In this document: in pieces, positions 46,944 to 57,331 of the stretch
Position numbering within the stretch: position 1 is the first letter of the stretch
Layout of the letters: every line of letters begins with the position of its first letter
NCBI RefSeq assembly: GCF_004339015.1
Contig: NZ_SMFQ01000003.1
Span: 1,216,066-1,280,065 of the forward strand
Source: Cocleimonas flava
GTDB lineage: Bacteria; Pseudomonadota; Gammaproteobacteria; Thiotrichales; Thiotrichaceae
Length of the DNA: 64,000 nucleotides
Direction of reading: 5' to 3'
Program-made: the position numbers and the translations under genes
The notes under the pieces: generated by a model
The model's database searches: none
Seen by the model: the letters and a program-made list of their open reading frames with translations, nothing else
Told to the model about the DNA's origin: nothing

Positions 46944-47861
46944 ATGAGTAAACCCAGTTCACTAGACCTCAATACCCCGTTTCTTAGCGTAAAGCAGGTT
47001 TCAGAATATCTCCAACTAAACGAAAAAAAGGTTTATTCACTGGCTAACGAAGGCCATATACCTGCAACCAAAGTGACGGGTAAATGGATGTTCCCCAGGG
47101 AACTCATCGATCGCTGGATGCTAGACTCGTCTCATAGTGGTTTATTGAAAGACCGATTGATTATCGCTGGCAGCGATGATCCATTACTGTATCGCGTGGT
47201 CAATACCTATGCCGCACAAATGGGCTCTCATGCTCTGGTTAGTTATTCACCAACCGGAACGGGCATTGGCTTAAAACTTTTACAATCACAACGCATCGAT
47301 GTTTGCGGCATGCACTGGGGCCCAACGGCAGAAAGCAGAATGCGTCACCCTGCGCTTTTACAACAACACGCACAATATAAAAACTGGGTATTAATCAGAG
47401 CCTTTCAGCGTGAACAAGGTCTAATAGTCAGCCCTAAACTTTTACAGCTATCCGAAAGTCCTGATGCTTTTTTTGACACACAATATCGCTGGGCGATGCG
47501 CCAAAAAGGCTCAGGTGCACAACGTTTCTTACTGGAAATTCTCAGCCATTATCACAAAACCACTGATCTTCTAAATTGCGAAGTAGAAGCTAATTCAGAA
47601 CGCGAAGCCGCAGCCGCAATTGCGATGGATATGGCAGACATCGCACCTGGCGCACGCTCGGTTGCGACAGAGTTCGGTTTAGGGTTTATCAGTTTAGGCT
47701 GGGAATCTTTTGATTTAGCGCTACCCAGAAATATCTGGTTCAGGCATTTGTTTCAAGAATTTATCAATGAATTGAAATCATTACCTAGCCAGCAAATGGC
47801 CGAGGCACTAACAGGGTACGATTTAACGTCCTGCGGTGAATTGGTTTGGGGAGATGATTAA
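46944..47861 (+). CDS. HTH + substrate-binding-domain one-component regulator
   Basis: 305 residues. N-terminal excisionase/MerR-like helix-turn-helix (about 14-56: FLSVKQVSEYLQLNEKKVYSLANEGHIP split as a short winged helix). From about residue 70 a periplasmic-binding-protein-like domain (LIIAGSDDPLLYRVVNTYA, GTGIGLKLLQ, AIAMDMADIAPGARSVATEFG) such as those binding molybdate or tungstate. No membrane segment: cytosolic sensor. Nine bases behind fdhD, so it may tune Mo/W genes; that role is inference from position. Confidence 0.75.
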   Translation: MSKPSSLDLNTPFLSVKQVSEYLQLNEKKVYSLANEGHIPATKVTGKWMFPRELIDRWMLDSSHSGLLKDRLIIAGSDDPLLYRVVNTYAAQMGSHALVSYSPTGTGIGLKLLQSQRIDVCGMHWGPTAESRMRHPALLQQHAQYKNWVLIRAFQREQGLIVSPKLLQLSESPDAFFDTQYRWAMRQKGSGAQRFLLEILSHYHKTTDLLNCEVEANSEREAAAAIAMDMADIAPGARSVATEFGLGFISLGWESFDLALPRNIWFRHLFQEFINELKSLPSQQMAEALTGYDLTSCGELVWGDD

Positions 47862-47898
47862 AAACAGGGAGATGACGTGACTTATAGATCATATAGGT

Positions 47899-47925
47899 CA
47901 CCCCCCTACTTTGAGGCACTTTTTT
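47899..47925 (+). repeat. C6-TACTT element, copy 15
   Basis: CACCCCCCTACTTTGAGGCAC then six T, in the convergent gap between the regulator gene and lipA. Same strand as the regulator. Confidence 0.85.
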
Positions 47926-47932
47926 GGTGTTC

Positions 47933-48895
47933 TTAAGTACCAGTATTGCCAATCACTGTTTTAGCTTGCAGGTCCGCATGGTAAGAAGAACGCACCAATG
48001 GACCACTTGCAACATGCTTGAACCCGAGGTCTTCCGCATAGATTCTTATTTCTTCAAACTCATCCGGCGAATAATAACGCTCTACCGGTAGATGAGAATC
48101 AGAAGGTGCGAGGTATTGACCCACTGTAAGCATTCGGCAACCGTGATCATACAAATCCTTCGACGTTTCCTTTATCTCATCCATGGTTTCACCCAAGCCC
48201 ACCATTAGTCCCGATTTAGTTGGGATGTTTTGATGACGTTCTCCGAACTTTTTGAGCAAATCCAGAGACCACTGATAATCAGCACCAGGTCGCGCTTGTT
48301 TATACAATCTCGGTACGGTTTCAATATTGTGATTGAAGACATCAGGCGGCTCTACGGACATTTCTGCAATCGCAATATCCATTCGCCCCCTAAAATCAGG
48401 CGTAAGCACTTCAACACTAATACCCGGCTGTGCTTCACGCGCAGCGCGAACACAATCGGCGAAATGTTTGGCACCACCATCTCTTAAATCATCACGATCT
48501 ACCGAAGTGATTACCACATACTTGAGACCCATCTGCTGAATCGCTTCCGCTAAGTGACGCGGCTCATCTTCATCAACCGGCAACGGACGACCATGCCCTA
48601 CTTCACAGAATGGACAACGGCGCGTACACACCTGACCCAGAATCATAAAAGTTGCCGTACCATTGCCAAAACATTCCGGCAGATTTGGACAAGAGGCTTC
48701 TTCACACACCGTATACAGCTTTTTATTGCGTAACATCCCGCGCACATGTGCCGCTTGAGAGGCCGATGGCAATTTAATTTTCAACCACGCAGGTTTCTTC
48801 AACGGCTCATCTTTGGGAACTACTTTAATTGGAATGCGGGCAACTTTATCTGCCCGCCGTAATGGAACTCCGGGTTCTGGTTTTGTATATGACAT
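47933..48895 (-). CDS. lipA: Lipoyl synthase
   Basis: About 320 residues. The auxiliary-cluster cysteines ([12 protein letters not shown]) and the radical-SAM motif [10 protein letters not shown] are both present, as is RSSYHA near the C-terminus. It inserts two sulfurs into octanoyl-lipoyl domains, here serving the PDH complex encoded just upstream. I start it at ATG 48895; an earlier in-frame start at 48949 would overlap lpdA by 47 bases and gives a non-conserved N-terminus. Confidence 0.95.
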   Translation of the reverse strand: MSYTKPEPGVPLRRADKVARIPIKVVPKDEPLKKPAWLKIKLPSASQAAHVRGMLRNKKLYTVCEEASCPNLPECFGNGTATFMILGQVCTRRCPFCEVGHGRPLPVDEDEPRHLAEAIQQMGLKYVVITSVDRDDLRDGGAKHFADCVRAAREAQPGISVEVLTPDFRGRMDIAIAEMSVEPPDVFNHNIETVPRLYKQARPGADYQWSLDLLKKFGERHQNIPTKSGLMVGLGETMDEIKETSKDLYDHGCRMLTVGQYLAPSDSHLPVERYYSPDEFEEIRIYAEDLGFKHVASGPLVRSSYHADLQAKTVIGNTGT

Positions 48896-48902
48896 AATCT
48901 TA

Positions 48903-50687
48903 TTACTTCTTCTTTTTTGGCGCGTAAAGGTCTGTAATCGTCCCTTCAAACATTTCCGCCGCCATTGCTACAGTCTCAGACAATGTAGGATGTGGATGCA
49001 CAGTCAAACCGATATCCGCAGCATTTGAACCCATTTCTATCGCATGAGCTACTTCTGCGATTAATTCACCTGCATTAATCCCAACAATTCCAGCACCTAT
49101 AACTCGCTCATTCTTTTCATCAAAAATAAGTTTAGTCATGCCTTCTTCACGCCCCATTGATAATGCACGACCACTGGCCGCCCATGGGAAAACGCCTTTA
49201 CCGTATTTGAGACCTTGTGCTTTCGCTTCTTCTTCAGTAACACCTACCCACGCAATTTCTGGATCTGTATATGCTACCGATGGAATGACTCTGGCATCGA
49301 AATGACTTGGTAAACCTGACGCCGCTTCAGCTGCTGTCTTGCCTTCATGAACCGCTTTATGCGCGAGCATAGGCTGACCAATAATATCTCCAATTGCAAA
49401 AATATGTGGTTGAGTGGTGCGCATTTGACTATCCACGACCTGCACAAAACCGCTTTTATCAACAGCAACACCAGCGTTCTCAGCACCAATTAATTTCCCA
49501 TTTGGTGTACGACCCACAGCAACTAAAACACGATCATAAACTTGAGGTTTTTCAGGCGCCTGCTTGCCTTCAAAAGTCACTTTCATGCCTGACTTAGTTG
49601 CTTCAACTGCAGTCACTCGGGTTTCCATCAAAATGGCTTCATACTTCTTTTTGATGCGATTGGTATAGGGCTTAACGATATCTTTATCAGCACCTGCAAC
49701 CAGATTTGGTAGCATTTCAACAACTGTGATTTTAGAGCCTAGTGCCGAATAAACCGTCGCCATTTCAAGACCAATAATTCCACCACCAATAACCAACATA
49801 CGCTTTGGCACATCAGCAAGTTCCAGTGCGCCCGTTGAATCAATGACGCGCGGATCTTCTGGAATAAACGGTAAATGAACCGCCTCAGAACCTGCCGCTA
49901 TAACAGCTTTATCGAATTTAACGACAGTCTTTTTGCCGTCTTCAGCAGTGACTTCAACATGATTCGGATCGAGGAATTTACCTACCCCGCTTACAACCTG
50001 TACTTTACGTTGCTTGGCTAAACCACTTAGTCCTCCTGTCAAACGACTGACGATTTTCTCTTTCCATGTTCGTAATTTATCGATATCGACTTTAGGCTTT
50101 TTGAAATCAATACCGATCTCATTAACCTCTTCAGACTCATCGAGTACTTTGGCTGCATGCAACAATGCTTTAGAAGGAATACACCCCACATTCAGACAGA
50201 CACCACCCAATGTTGACCAGCGCTCAATTAATACCGTTTGCATACCTAAATCGGCGGCACGAAAAGCCGCGGTGTAACCACCCGGACCTGCACCCAACAC
50301 CAACATTTCACACGTCACATCTGCACCACCTGAATGGCTAGAAGCGCTTGGTGCGCTAACAGCCGCAGGCGCTGGTGCCGCTTGTTGTGTGGAAGTGTCT
50401 TTTGCAGGAGCTGGAGCAGACTCTGGTTCAGTTGCTGCTGCCCCTTCTTCTACTTCCATAAGACAAACAACAGAACCTTCGCCGGCTTTATCGCCAACCT
50501 TTAACTTCATCTCTTTGATCGTGCCTGCATGCGAAGATGGCACATCCATTGAAGCTTTGTCAGACTCTAACGTTAACAATGCATCTTCTTCGGCGACAAC
50601 ATCTCCAGGACCAACTAAAACTTCAATCACATCTACTTCATCAAAGTCGCCAATATCAGGGACTTTTATTTCAATTACATTACTCAT
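48903..50687 (-). CDS. lpdA: Dihydrolipoyl dehydrogenase with lipoyl domain
   Basis: 594 residues. An N-terminal lipoyl domain (about 1-80, [11 protein letters not shown] carries the lipoylated Lys), an Ala/Pro linker, then the flavoprotein: [11 protein letters not shown], redox pair CLNVGC, NAD site [13 protein letters not shown] and the HPHPTLSE active-site motif. The extra lipoyl domain is common in PDH-linked E3 of gammaproteobacteria. It reoxidises dihydrolipoamide and reduces NAD. Last but one gene of aceEF-lpdA-lipA. Confidence 0.96.
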   Translation of the reverse strand: MSNVIEIKVPDIGDFDEVDVIEVLVGPGDVVAEEDALLTLESDKASMDVPSSHAGTIKEMKLKVGDKAGEGSVVCLMEVEEGAAATEPESAPAPAKDTSTQQAAPAPAAVSAPSASSHSGGADVTCEMLVLGAGPGGYTAAFRAADLGMQTVLIERWSTLGGVCLNVGCIPSKALLHAAKVLDESEEVNEIGIDFKKPKVDIDKLRTWKEKIVSRLTGGLSGLAKQRKVQVVSGVGKFLDPNHVEVTAEDGKKTVVKFDKAVIAAGSEAVHLPFIPEDPRVIDSTGALELADVPKRMLVIGGGIIGLEMATVYSALGSKITVVEMLPNLVAGADKDIVKPYTNRIKKKYEAILMETRVTAVEATKSGMKVTFEGKQAPEKPQVYDRVLVAVGRTPNGKLIGAENAGVAVDKSGFVQVVDSQMRTTQPHIFAIGDIIGQPMLAHKAVHEGKTAAEAASGLPSHFDARVIPSVAYTDPEIAWVGVTEEEAKAQGLKYGKGVFPWAASGRALSMGREEGMTKLIFDEKNERVIGAGIVGINAGELIAEVAHAIEMGSNAADIGLTVHPHPTLSETVAMAAEMFEGTITDLYAPKKKK

Positions 50688-50701
50688 TTAAAACTCCCTG
50701 T

Positions 50702-52336
50702 TTAAAGCATTAAGTTGCGAACATCAGACAATACGAAAGATAGGTGACTAGCGAAACGTGCCGCATAAGCACCATCAATCACTCTATGATCGTATGAAAC
50801 AGCTAGCGGCTGAATTAAACGATCAACAATTTCACCGTCTTTACGCACCAAACGTTCCTGAGATCGAGTGATACCGAGAATCGCAACCTCTGGAGCATTT
50901 ACGATCGGAGTAAAATTCGTTCCACCGATACCGCCTAGGCTAGAAATTGAGAAACAACCACCTGACATATCAGCCGCTTTCAATTTACCATCACGTGCTT
51001 TAACCGAGATTTCTCCCAGCTCGCGCGCCAGTTCAAACATACCTTTGCGATCAACATCTTTAATCACAGGAACGACTAAGCCATCAGGTGTATCGACTGC
51101 AACGCCGATATTGTAGAACTTACGCATGATTAAATTCTCACCAGCATCATCCATCGCTGAATTGAATTTAGGGAATTCTTTTAAACCGGACGCAACCGCT
51201 TTCAACATGAATACAAGCGGCGTGAAGTTGAAGCCCATTTCTTTGGCTTTGCCTTTGATTGTGCCGCGGTAAGCCTCCAACTCGGTAATATCAGCTTCGT
51301 CAAAATGCGTCACTTGCGGAACATTCAACCAGGCTTTATGTAGATGCTTAGCAGAAAGCTTTCCAATTCGAGACATTGGAACCGTTTCAATTTCACCAAA
51401 TTTAGACCAGTCTGGTTGAGTAATTAAAGGAATACCCATTTCTCCACCAGCGGCTTTAGTCGGTGCGGTACTTGATGAGCTTGAAGCAGCTGCAGCAGCT
51501 GGTTGACCACCATTTGCACTGAAGCTATTGAGGTCATCTTCCGTAATTCTACCTTGACGACCAGTGCCCGTAACCTGTGTTAAATCAACCCCTTGTTCAC
51601 GTGCTTTGCGACGTATTGATGGGCTGGCGTGAGCTCGACGGAATGCTTCAGAATCTTTTACATTAGAAGCCGCAGGAACTCGTGCAGGTGCTTTTGCCGC
51701 ACCACTACTGCTTACATCAGGTACTGGATTTGAATCTGCGGCGGCTTTTGTGCCACCTTTCGTTTCGAGCAGCATGATTAAACTGCCTTGTGAAACCTTA
51801 TCACCCACTGCAATTTTCAGCTGTTTGACCACACCCGCTTTTGGCGCTGGGATATCCATCGAAGCTTTATCAGATTCAAGAGTAATAAGAGAGTCTTCTT
51901 CTTGAACGGTATCACCCTCTGCAACCAACACTTCAATTACATCGACACTGTCAAAATCACCAATATCAGGCACTAGAATCTCTTCTAATCCGCCACCGCC
52001 ATATCCACTTCCACCCGCACTTGGCGCGGCACTTGATGCTGCAGACCCGCCTCCCACTTTAGGTTGTGCATTATCTACAGCTACGTTTACACTTGATTCA
52101 TCTGAATCTTCCAGAATCAGAATCAAACTACCTTCAGCCACCTTATCTCCAACGGCTACTTTAATCTCTTTGACCACACCACCTGCCGTGGCAGGTATAT
52201 CCATAGAGGCTTTATCAGACTCCAGTGTAATAAGCTCATCATCAATTGAGATGGTATCGCCAACGTTTACTAATACTTCAATGACATCGACTTCAGAGAA
52301 ATCACCGATATCAGGTACTAACATTTCTTTACTCAT
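50702..52336 (-). CDS. aceF: Pyruvate dehydrogenase E2 (dihydrolipoamide acetyltransferase)
   Basis: 544 residues. Two lipoyl domains (about 1-75 and 117-190, each with [10 protein letters not shown]), a peripheral-subunit-binding domain (SPSIRRKAREQGVDLTQVTGTGRQGRI) and the acetyltransferase core ending with the catalytic DHRVIDG. Ala/Ser linkers separate the domains. E. coli has three lipoyl domains; two is a common alternative. 14 bases before lpdA. Confidence 0.96.
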   Translation of the reverse strand: MSKEMLVPDIGDFSEVDVIEVLVNVGDTISIDDELITLESDKASMDIPATAGGVVKEIKVAVGDKVAEGSLILILEDSDESSVNVAVDNAQPKVGGGSAASSAAPSAGGSGYGGGGLEEILVPDIGDFDSVDVIEVLVAEGDTVQEEDSLITLESDKASMDIPAPKAGVVKQLKIAVGDKVSQGSLIMLLETKGGTKAAADSNPVPDVSSSGAAKAPARVPAASNVKDSEAFRRAHASPSIRRKAREQGVDLTQVTGTGRQGRITEDDLNSFSANGGQPAAAAASSSSSTAPTKAAGGEMGIPLITQPDWSKFGEIETVPMSRIGKLSAKHLHKAWLNVPQVTHFDEADITELEAYRGTIKGKAKEMGFNFTPLVFMLKAVASGLKEFPKFNSAMDDAGENLIMRKFYNIGVAVDTPDGLVVPVIKDVDRKGMFELARELGEISVKARDGKLKAADMSGGCFSISSLGGIGGTNFTPIVNAPEVAILGITRSQERLVRKDGEIVDRLIQPLAVSYDHRVIDGAYAARFASHLSFVLSDVRNLML

Positions 52337-52351
52337 TATTATTTCTCCGAA

Positions 52352-55036
52352 TTATGCGTGTAGCGGATTAGTTTTATCAGGATCGATGCCATACTTTTTG
52401 ATAGCTTCTAACACTGTTTTATTTGTAATACCTTTCGCTTTTTGATCAGCTAATGCTTTCAGCGCGGTAATTGCCACATAACGGCTATCGACCTCAAAGT
52501 GCTCACGTAATGCTTCGCGACTATCAGAGCGACCAAAGCCATCGGTACCAAGTACATGGTAATCATTCGCAATGAATGGTCGAATTTGCTCTGCATACAT
52601 TTTCATGTAATCCGTAGCCGCAATCACTGGACCTTTGGCTCCATCGAGACATGTTTCAACCCAGCTTTTACGTGGTTTCTTATCCGGATGTAGCAAATTC
52701 CAGCGCTGCACATCTTGTCCATCACGAGTTAACTCATTAAGACTTGGCGTAGACCAGATATCAGCTGCGATATCCCAATCATTTTTCAATAAGTCCGCAG
52801 CTGCAATGACTTCACGCAAGATAGACCCACAACCTAATAACTGAACAGTATGCTTTGCTTTACCCTTCGCTTTTTGGAATTGGTACATACCTTTGATGAT
52901 GCCTTCTTCCGCACCTTTAGGCATTGCTGGCATGCTGTAGTTTTCATTCAGCGTGGTTATGTAGTAATAAACATTCTCGTTATTTTCATACATGCGCTTT
53001 AAACCATCGTGATAAATCACGGCAAGCTCGTAAGCAAACGTTGGATCGTATGACATACAATTAGGGATGAATTGCGCAAATAACTGGCTGTGCCCATCCT
53101 GATGTTGCAGACCTTCTCCATTCAGGGTAGTACGTCCAGAAGTCGCTCCTATCAAGAATCCTCGAGCCAACATATCACCGGCAGCCCAGGCCAAGTCACC
53201 AATACGCTGGAAACCAAACATGGAATAGAAAATGTAGACAGGTATTGTCATCACACCATTGTTTGCGTATGAGGTTGAAGCAGCAATCCACGACGACATA
53301 GCGCCATCTTCATTGATACCTTCTTGCAACATCTGACCGTTCTGTGATTCTTTATAAGGCATGATGTCTTTAGAATCCATTGGCACATATTTTTGACCTT
53401 CGTGCGCATAAATACCCACTTGGCGGAACATGCCTTCCATACCAAAAGTACGTGCTTCGTCCGGCACAATCGGCACTAAACGAGGACCAATCTCTTTATT
53501 ACGAGCAACAGCAACCATGATTCTCACCATTGCCATGGTTGTCGACATAGTTCGTTCGCCCGTATCTTTTAATAGCGCATCAAATATTGATAAATCAGGA
53601 ATATTCAGTGTTTCATATTCTTGTGATCGACTAGGTAAATAACCACCCAACGCTTTACGCTTTTCATGTAAATACAACATCTCAGGCGAGTCGGCTGCTG
53701 GCTTGTAGAAATCAGCCGCATCTACTTGCTCATCTGAGACAGGGATAGAAAATCGATCGCGTAATTTACCCAACTGGCTAGCACTTAACTTCTTCTGAGA
53801 ATGACTGATATTCATTCCCTCACCCGCTTCACCCATGCCATACCCTTTTACGGTATGCATAAGTATCACGGTAGGTCGATCTGGTGTATTTATAGCTCTG
53901 TGATATGCAGCAAATACTTTTTCCTGATCGTGACCACCGCGCAGAAGATCAAGATAGATTTGATCATCAGTCCAGTCGTTGACCAGCTCTTCTATTCCAT
54001 ATTTAACAAACAGGTGCTCACGAACATAAGCCCCGCCTTTGTTTTTGAAGTTCTGGTATTCACCATCGACGGTTTCCATCAATGCTCTTTTCAAGGTATT
54101 ACCATGCTGAGGATCATTTAACAGTGGATACCAGGCTGACCCCCAGAGAACTTTAATGACATTCCAGCCACCGCCTCTGAAGTTACTTTCTAATTCTTGT
54201 ACTATTTTACCGTTACCACGAACTGGCCCATCTAATCGCTGAAGATTACAGTTCACGACGAATATAAGGTTGTCTAATTTTTCACGTGAGGCTAATGAGA
54301 TTGCACCTTGTGATTCAGGCTCATCCATCTCCCCATCGCCCAGAAATGCCCAGACTTTACGTTGCTCTGAAAGTTTTTCTGCTTTCGGAGATAGCCCTCT
54401 ATTTTGTAGATATTTAATGAATCGAGCCTGATAAATAGCCATGATCGGACCAAGACCCATGGATACCGTAGAAAACTGCCAGAAGTCAGGCATCAAGTAA
54501 GGATGTGGATAAGAAGAAAGACCTTTACCGCCCGCCTCTATTCTGAAGTTATCCAGTTGCTCATCAGTCAATCGACCTTCTAAATACGCTCTTGCATACG
54601 TACCGGGCGCAGTGTGCCCTTGAACAAATAGCATGTCGCCACCACTAGGATGATCAGCACCTTTCCAGACATGGTTATAACCCACTTCATACATAATCGC
54701 TGACGATTGATACGAAGCGATATGCCCACCAGGCTCAGCTGGTTTGCGGTTAGCTTTAACCACCATAGCTGTTGCATTCCAACGGAGTGCGCGAAGAATT
54801 TTACGTTCCGTTTCTAGATCTCCGGGATATGCCGGCTGCTGATCTGTCGGAATTGTATTTACGTAAGGGGTATTATCTTTGGGAGGTTCAACACCGGCTT
54901 CAAAAGCGGCATTTATTGCTTGATTTAAAAGATATCGAGCGCGTTCTGGTCCTTCTCTTTCTATAACAACGTCAATGGCTTCCTTCCATTCACTTGTTTC
55001 CTGGGGGTCTAAATCGGTTACATCTTCACTACTCAT
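52352..55036 (-). CDS. aceE: Pyruvate dehydrogenase E1, homodimeric type
   Basis: 894 residues, full length. Thiamine-diphosphate motif GDGEMDEPES followed by the NCNLQRLDGPV block; HTVKGYGMGEAGEGMN; and the transketolase-like C-terminal domain (TDGFGRSDSREALREHFEVD). It decarboxylates pyruvate and acetylates the lipoyl groups of AceF. First gene of the operon; AGGAG lies just before the ATG. No PdhR-type operator was seen in the 315-bp gap upstream. Confidence 0.97.
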   Translation of the reverse strand: MSSEDVTDLDPQETSEWKEAIDVVIEREGPERARYLLNQAINAAFEAGVEPPKDNTPYVNTIPTDQQPAYPGDLETERKILRALRWNATAMVVKANRKPAEPGGHIASYQSSAIMYEVGYNHVWKGADHPSGGDMLFVQGHTAPGTYARAYLEGRLTDEQLDNFRIEAGGKGLSSYPHPYLMPDFWQFSTVSMGLGPIMAIYQARFIKYLQNRGLSPKAEKLSEQRKVWAFLGDGEMDEPESQGAISLASREKLDNLIFVVNCNLQRLDGPVRGNGKIVQELESNFRGGGWNVIKVLWGSAWYPLLNDPQHGNTLKRALMETVDGEYQNFKNKGGAYVREHLFVKYGIEELVNDWTDDQIYLDLLRGGHDQEKVFAAYHRAINTPDRPTVILMHTVKGYGMGEAGEGMNISHSQKKLSASQLGKLRDRFSIPVSDEQVDAADFYKPAADSPEMLYLHEKRKALGGYLPSRSQEYETLNIPDLSIFDALLKDTGERTMSTTMAMVRIMVAVARNKEIGPRLVPIVPDEARTFGMEGMFRQVGIYAHEGQKYVPMDSKDIMPYKESQNGQMLQEGINEDGAMSSWIAASTSYANNGVMTIPVYIFYSMFGFQRIGDLAWAAGDMLARGFLIGATSGRTTLNGEGLQHQDGHSQLFAQFIPNCMSYDPTFAYELAVIYHDGLKRMYENNENVYYYITTLNENYSMPAMPKGAEEGIIKGMYQFQKAKGKAKHTVQLLGCGSILREVIAAADLLKNDWDIAADIWSTPSLNELTRDGQDVQRWNLLHPDKKPRKSWVETCLDGAKGPVIAATDYMKMYAEQIRPFIANDYHVLGTDGFGRSDSREALREHFEVDSRYVAITALKALADQKAKGITNKTVLEAIKKYGIDPDKTNPLHA

Positions 55037-55204
55037 GCGTTGTTTCTCCTAGCGGTAGAATTTTGTTAGTGTTGTAAGACTTATTATTAATCTTATTTAA
55101 CTGTGAAAATTATGTTCTTATCAATGTTATAGCTTATATTTCAGGTAAAGTTATTGAAGGAATAATGATTCGTATTAATAAGAATAATTAATGGCCTAAT
55201 AAAT

Positions 55205-55231
55205 AAAAAAGGCCTATAAGTGGGGGGGGTG
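55205..55231 (-). repeat. C6-TACTT element, copy 16 (minus)
   Basis: On the minus strand CACCCCCCCCACTTATAGGCC then six T; like copy 13 it has CACTT and GGCC. It lies between dld and aceE on the same strand as both, so it could end the dld transcript. Rest of the gap is AT-rich with no recognised signal. Confidence 0.8.
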
Positions 55232-55352
55232 TATAATAGATTCGAAAAAGAATTTTTTTCGATAAAAAACAGATACTTTTTAATCAAAATAATCATAAAA
55301 ACCGAACAAAAAACACATTATCGTATTGATATTCGAAAACTATGTTTAATGA

Positions 55353-57086
55353 TTATAAACAGCAGCTACAATTTCTTTTGTGCTTACTCATTTTTCCGAT
55401 GCCTGGATTAAATGTATTGGTAGGATCAAGCTCACGATAAAATGATTTTAAATCCTGCTCCGCTTCATACAAATGTCCCACATTATGTTCTGCAGGATAT
55501 TTCGCCCCTCTTTCATCAAGAACGGCTAGCATGGCTTTTTTTACTGCTTCGGTGTCTGCGCCTTTCTTCAAAATATAATCCTGATGAAAAACATGACACA
55601 TGAAATGGCCGTAATACAAAGCAGAATCAATTTGATCGCTAATTTCACGAGGCAGGTTTTCGACCCAATTCATATCGTTTCTTCTTAAGGCGATATCCAA
55701 AGCCAGAATATCCCCAACTTTATGACTCTTGACCGTTTGATAACGAATGGCAGCACCTGCTGCGGCAAAACGAAGTAACATCGCCTTACTTGCTTCATCA
55801 TCAGTACAGACAAAGAAATCACCATCGTTGGCAAGCCCATCAGAATTATTTGAAGCAAAGAAATCAGTTAAAAAGCTTTGGGCTTCTGCGATACCCTCAT
55901 CACTCATTTTAAGAATAAGGTGATGTTCATATTTATCACGGAACTGAATCATACGTTTTGGCAAATGCTTCGGCCAAAAATGACTCGCAAACTGCATCAC
56001 ATGATCAGTTAAGAATTTTGGAAGTAGCGGAATTTTATTGAGGGTTGCATCAATACGCCCTTTCCACGCGAACATCTTTGGCAGACTATCTGTACCCAGA
56101 TGCTGGATCGTTAAAAATGTATCTTTACCGTACTTTTCACCAATATCGAACATATCGCCATGAAGATACTCACCCACATCGGGTACATTTTCGAACTCAC
56201 TTAAGATATGTCTCCGCAGCTTGGTTAATACCTGCGCGTCATTGGTTCCGATGTAAAACGTTTGTTCTTGCTTCGCTACTTCAAAGGTGTCGAGTCTAAC
56301 CGCGAATACCGCTAATTTACCGGCACAACCACTGGCTTCGAATAAACGACGTTTATCCGCATTAAAGCGGGCTGGCGTGACTGCATCGATATCACGAATG
56401 CGCTCTACATACTCTCTATCTGAGGCCAATTTTCCGCCATCATCGAGATCATCGGTGGAAAAATCTTGTCGCTCTAAACGGGCGATTATCTCTTCGGGTG
56501 TTGCATCTGCCGAATCGCCTAAATCAATACCAAGGTGATTCACGAGTTCTAACTCGCCTTTCTCATTGACGCGCGCATACAAAGCCAGCTCAGTATATGC
56601 CGGACCACGCTTCACCAGAGAACCACCAGAATTATTAGACACACCACCAACGATCGATGCACCAATACTCGACGAACCGATGACCGAATGCGGCGCTCTT
56701 TTTAACGGCTTAAGCTTCTTTTCAAGTGCATGCAAGGTTGCGCCTGCAAAACCTAACACCTGCTCTCCACCATTTAACAAAACTATATTATTGATGCGTA
56801 AAGTATTGATGATAACCACTTCACGGTCATAGTCGTCATTATTGGGTACAGAACCCGCCGTCAAACCCGTATTGGCAGCTTGCATAATAATGACGGTATT
56901 GGCTTCAACACAGACTTTTAAAACTTGCCATAACGTCAATAATGAATCAGGAAACAACACTGCTAATGCACCACCACTACCCGCACGGAATCCTTTACGG
57001 TAATACTCCGTTTTCTTTTCATCTGTGGCTACTTTTTCCTGACCCAGAATATTTTTGAGTGCTGTTATCAATTCATTATTAGACAT
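55353..57086 (-). CDS. dld: Quinone-dependent D-lactate dehydrogenase
   Basis: 577 residues. FAD-binding PCMH-type N-terminal domain (IIMQAANTGLTAGSVPN, GSSSIGASIVGGVSNNSGGS), then the membrane-binding D-lactate dehydrogenase C-terminal domain (EYLHGDMFDIGEKYGKDTF, HVFHQDYILKKG, EHNVGHLY). It is a peripheral inner-membrane enzyme oxidising D-lactate to pyruvate and feeding the quinone pool. Divergent from the GntR gene; their shared gap contains a perfect 17-bp GntR operator. Confidence 0.93.
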   Translation of the reverse strand: MSNNELITALKNILGQEKVATDEKKTEYYRKGFRAGSGGALAVLFPDSLLTLWQVLKVCVEANTVIIMQAANTGLTAGSVPNNDDYDREVVIINTLRINNIVLLNGGEQVLGFAGATLHALEKKLKPLKRAPHSVIGSSSIGASIVGGVSNNSGGSLVKRGPAYTELALYARVNEKGELELVNHLGIDLGDSADATPEEIIARLERQDFSTDDLDDGGKLASDREYVERIRDIDAVTPARFNADKRRLFEASGCAGKLAVFAVRLDTFEVAKQEQTFYIGTNDAQVLTKLRRHILSEFENVPDVGEYLHGDMFDIGEKYGKDTFLTIQHLGTDSLPKMFAWKGRIDATLNKIPLLPKFLTDHVMQFASHFWPKHLPKRMIQFRDKYEHHLILKMSDEGIAEAQSFLTDFFASNNSDGLANDGDFFVCTDDEASKAMLLRFAAAGAAIRYQTVKSHKVGDILALDIALRRNDMNWVENLPREISDQIDSALYYGHFMCHVFHQDYILKKGADTEAVKKAMLAVLDERGAKYPAEHNVGHLYEAEQDLKSFYRELDPTNTFNPGIGKMSKHKRNCSCCL

Positions 57087-57145
57087 AGTTTTTCTCTTAA
57101 AATTTTATGGCAGGTGTAGCACGAGTATTACCAATACTTTCAAAT

Positions 57146-57182
57146 AATTGGTAATACCAATTTACCAATTACCTTACCAATT
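57146..57182. promoter_or_regulatory. GntR (PdhR/LldR-type) operators between dld and its regulator
   Basis: AATTGGTAATACCAATT (57146-57162) is a perfect inverted repeat of the FadR-subfamily type; two further ACCAATT half-sites follow at 57164 and 57176. Related sequence AATTGGTAAGACC at 57309-57321 lies just before the regulator's ATG. Confidence 0.8.
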
Positions 57183-57331
57183 TAAAAGAAGAGTAGTTAA
57201 TTTTCTGAAAAAATCAAATTATTTCTCATACTATTTGCCTATTTATAAGGATTTCAGACACTTATAAACTTTCTTGATTTCTTGCTTTTATCGACTACAA
57301 TAATAAATAATTGGTAAGACCAGAGACCATC

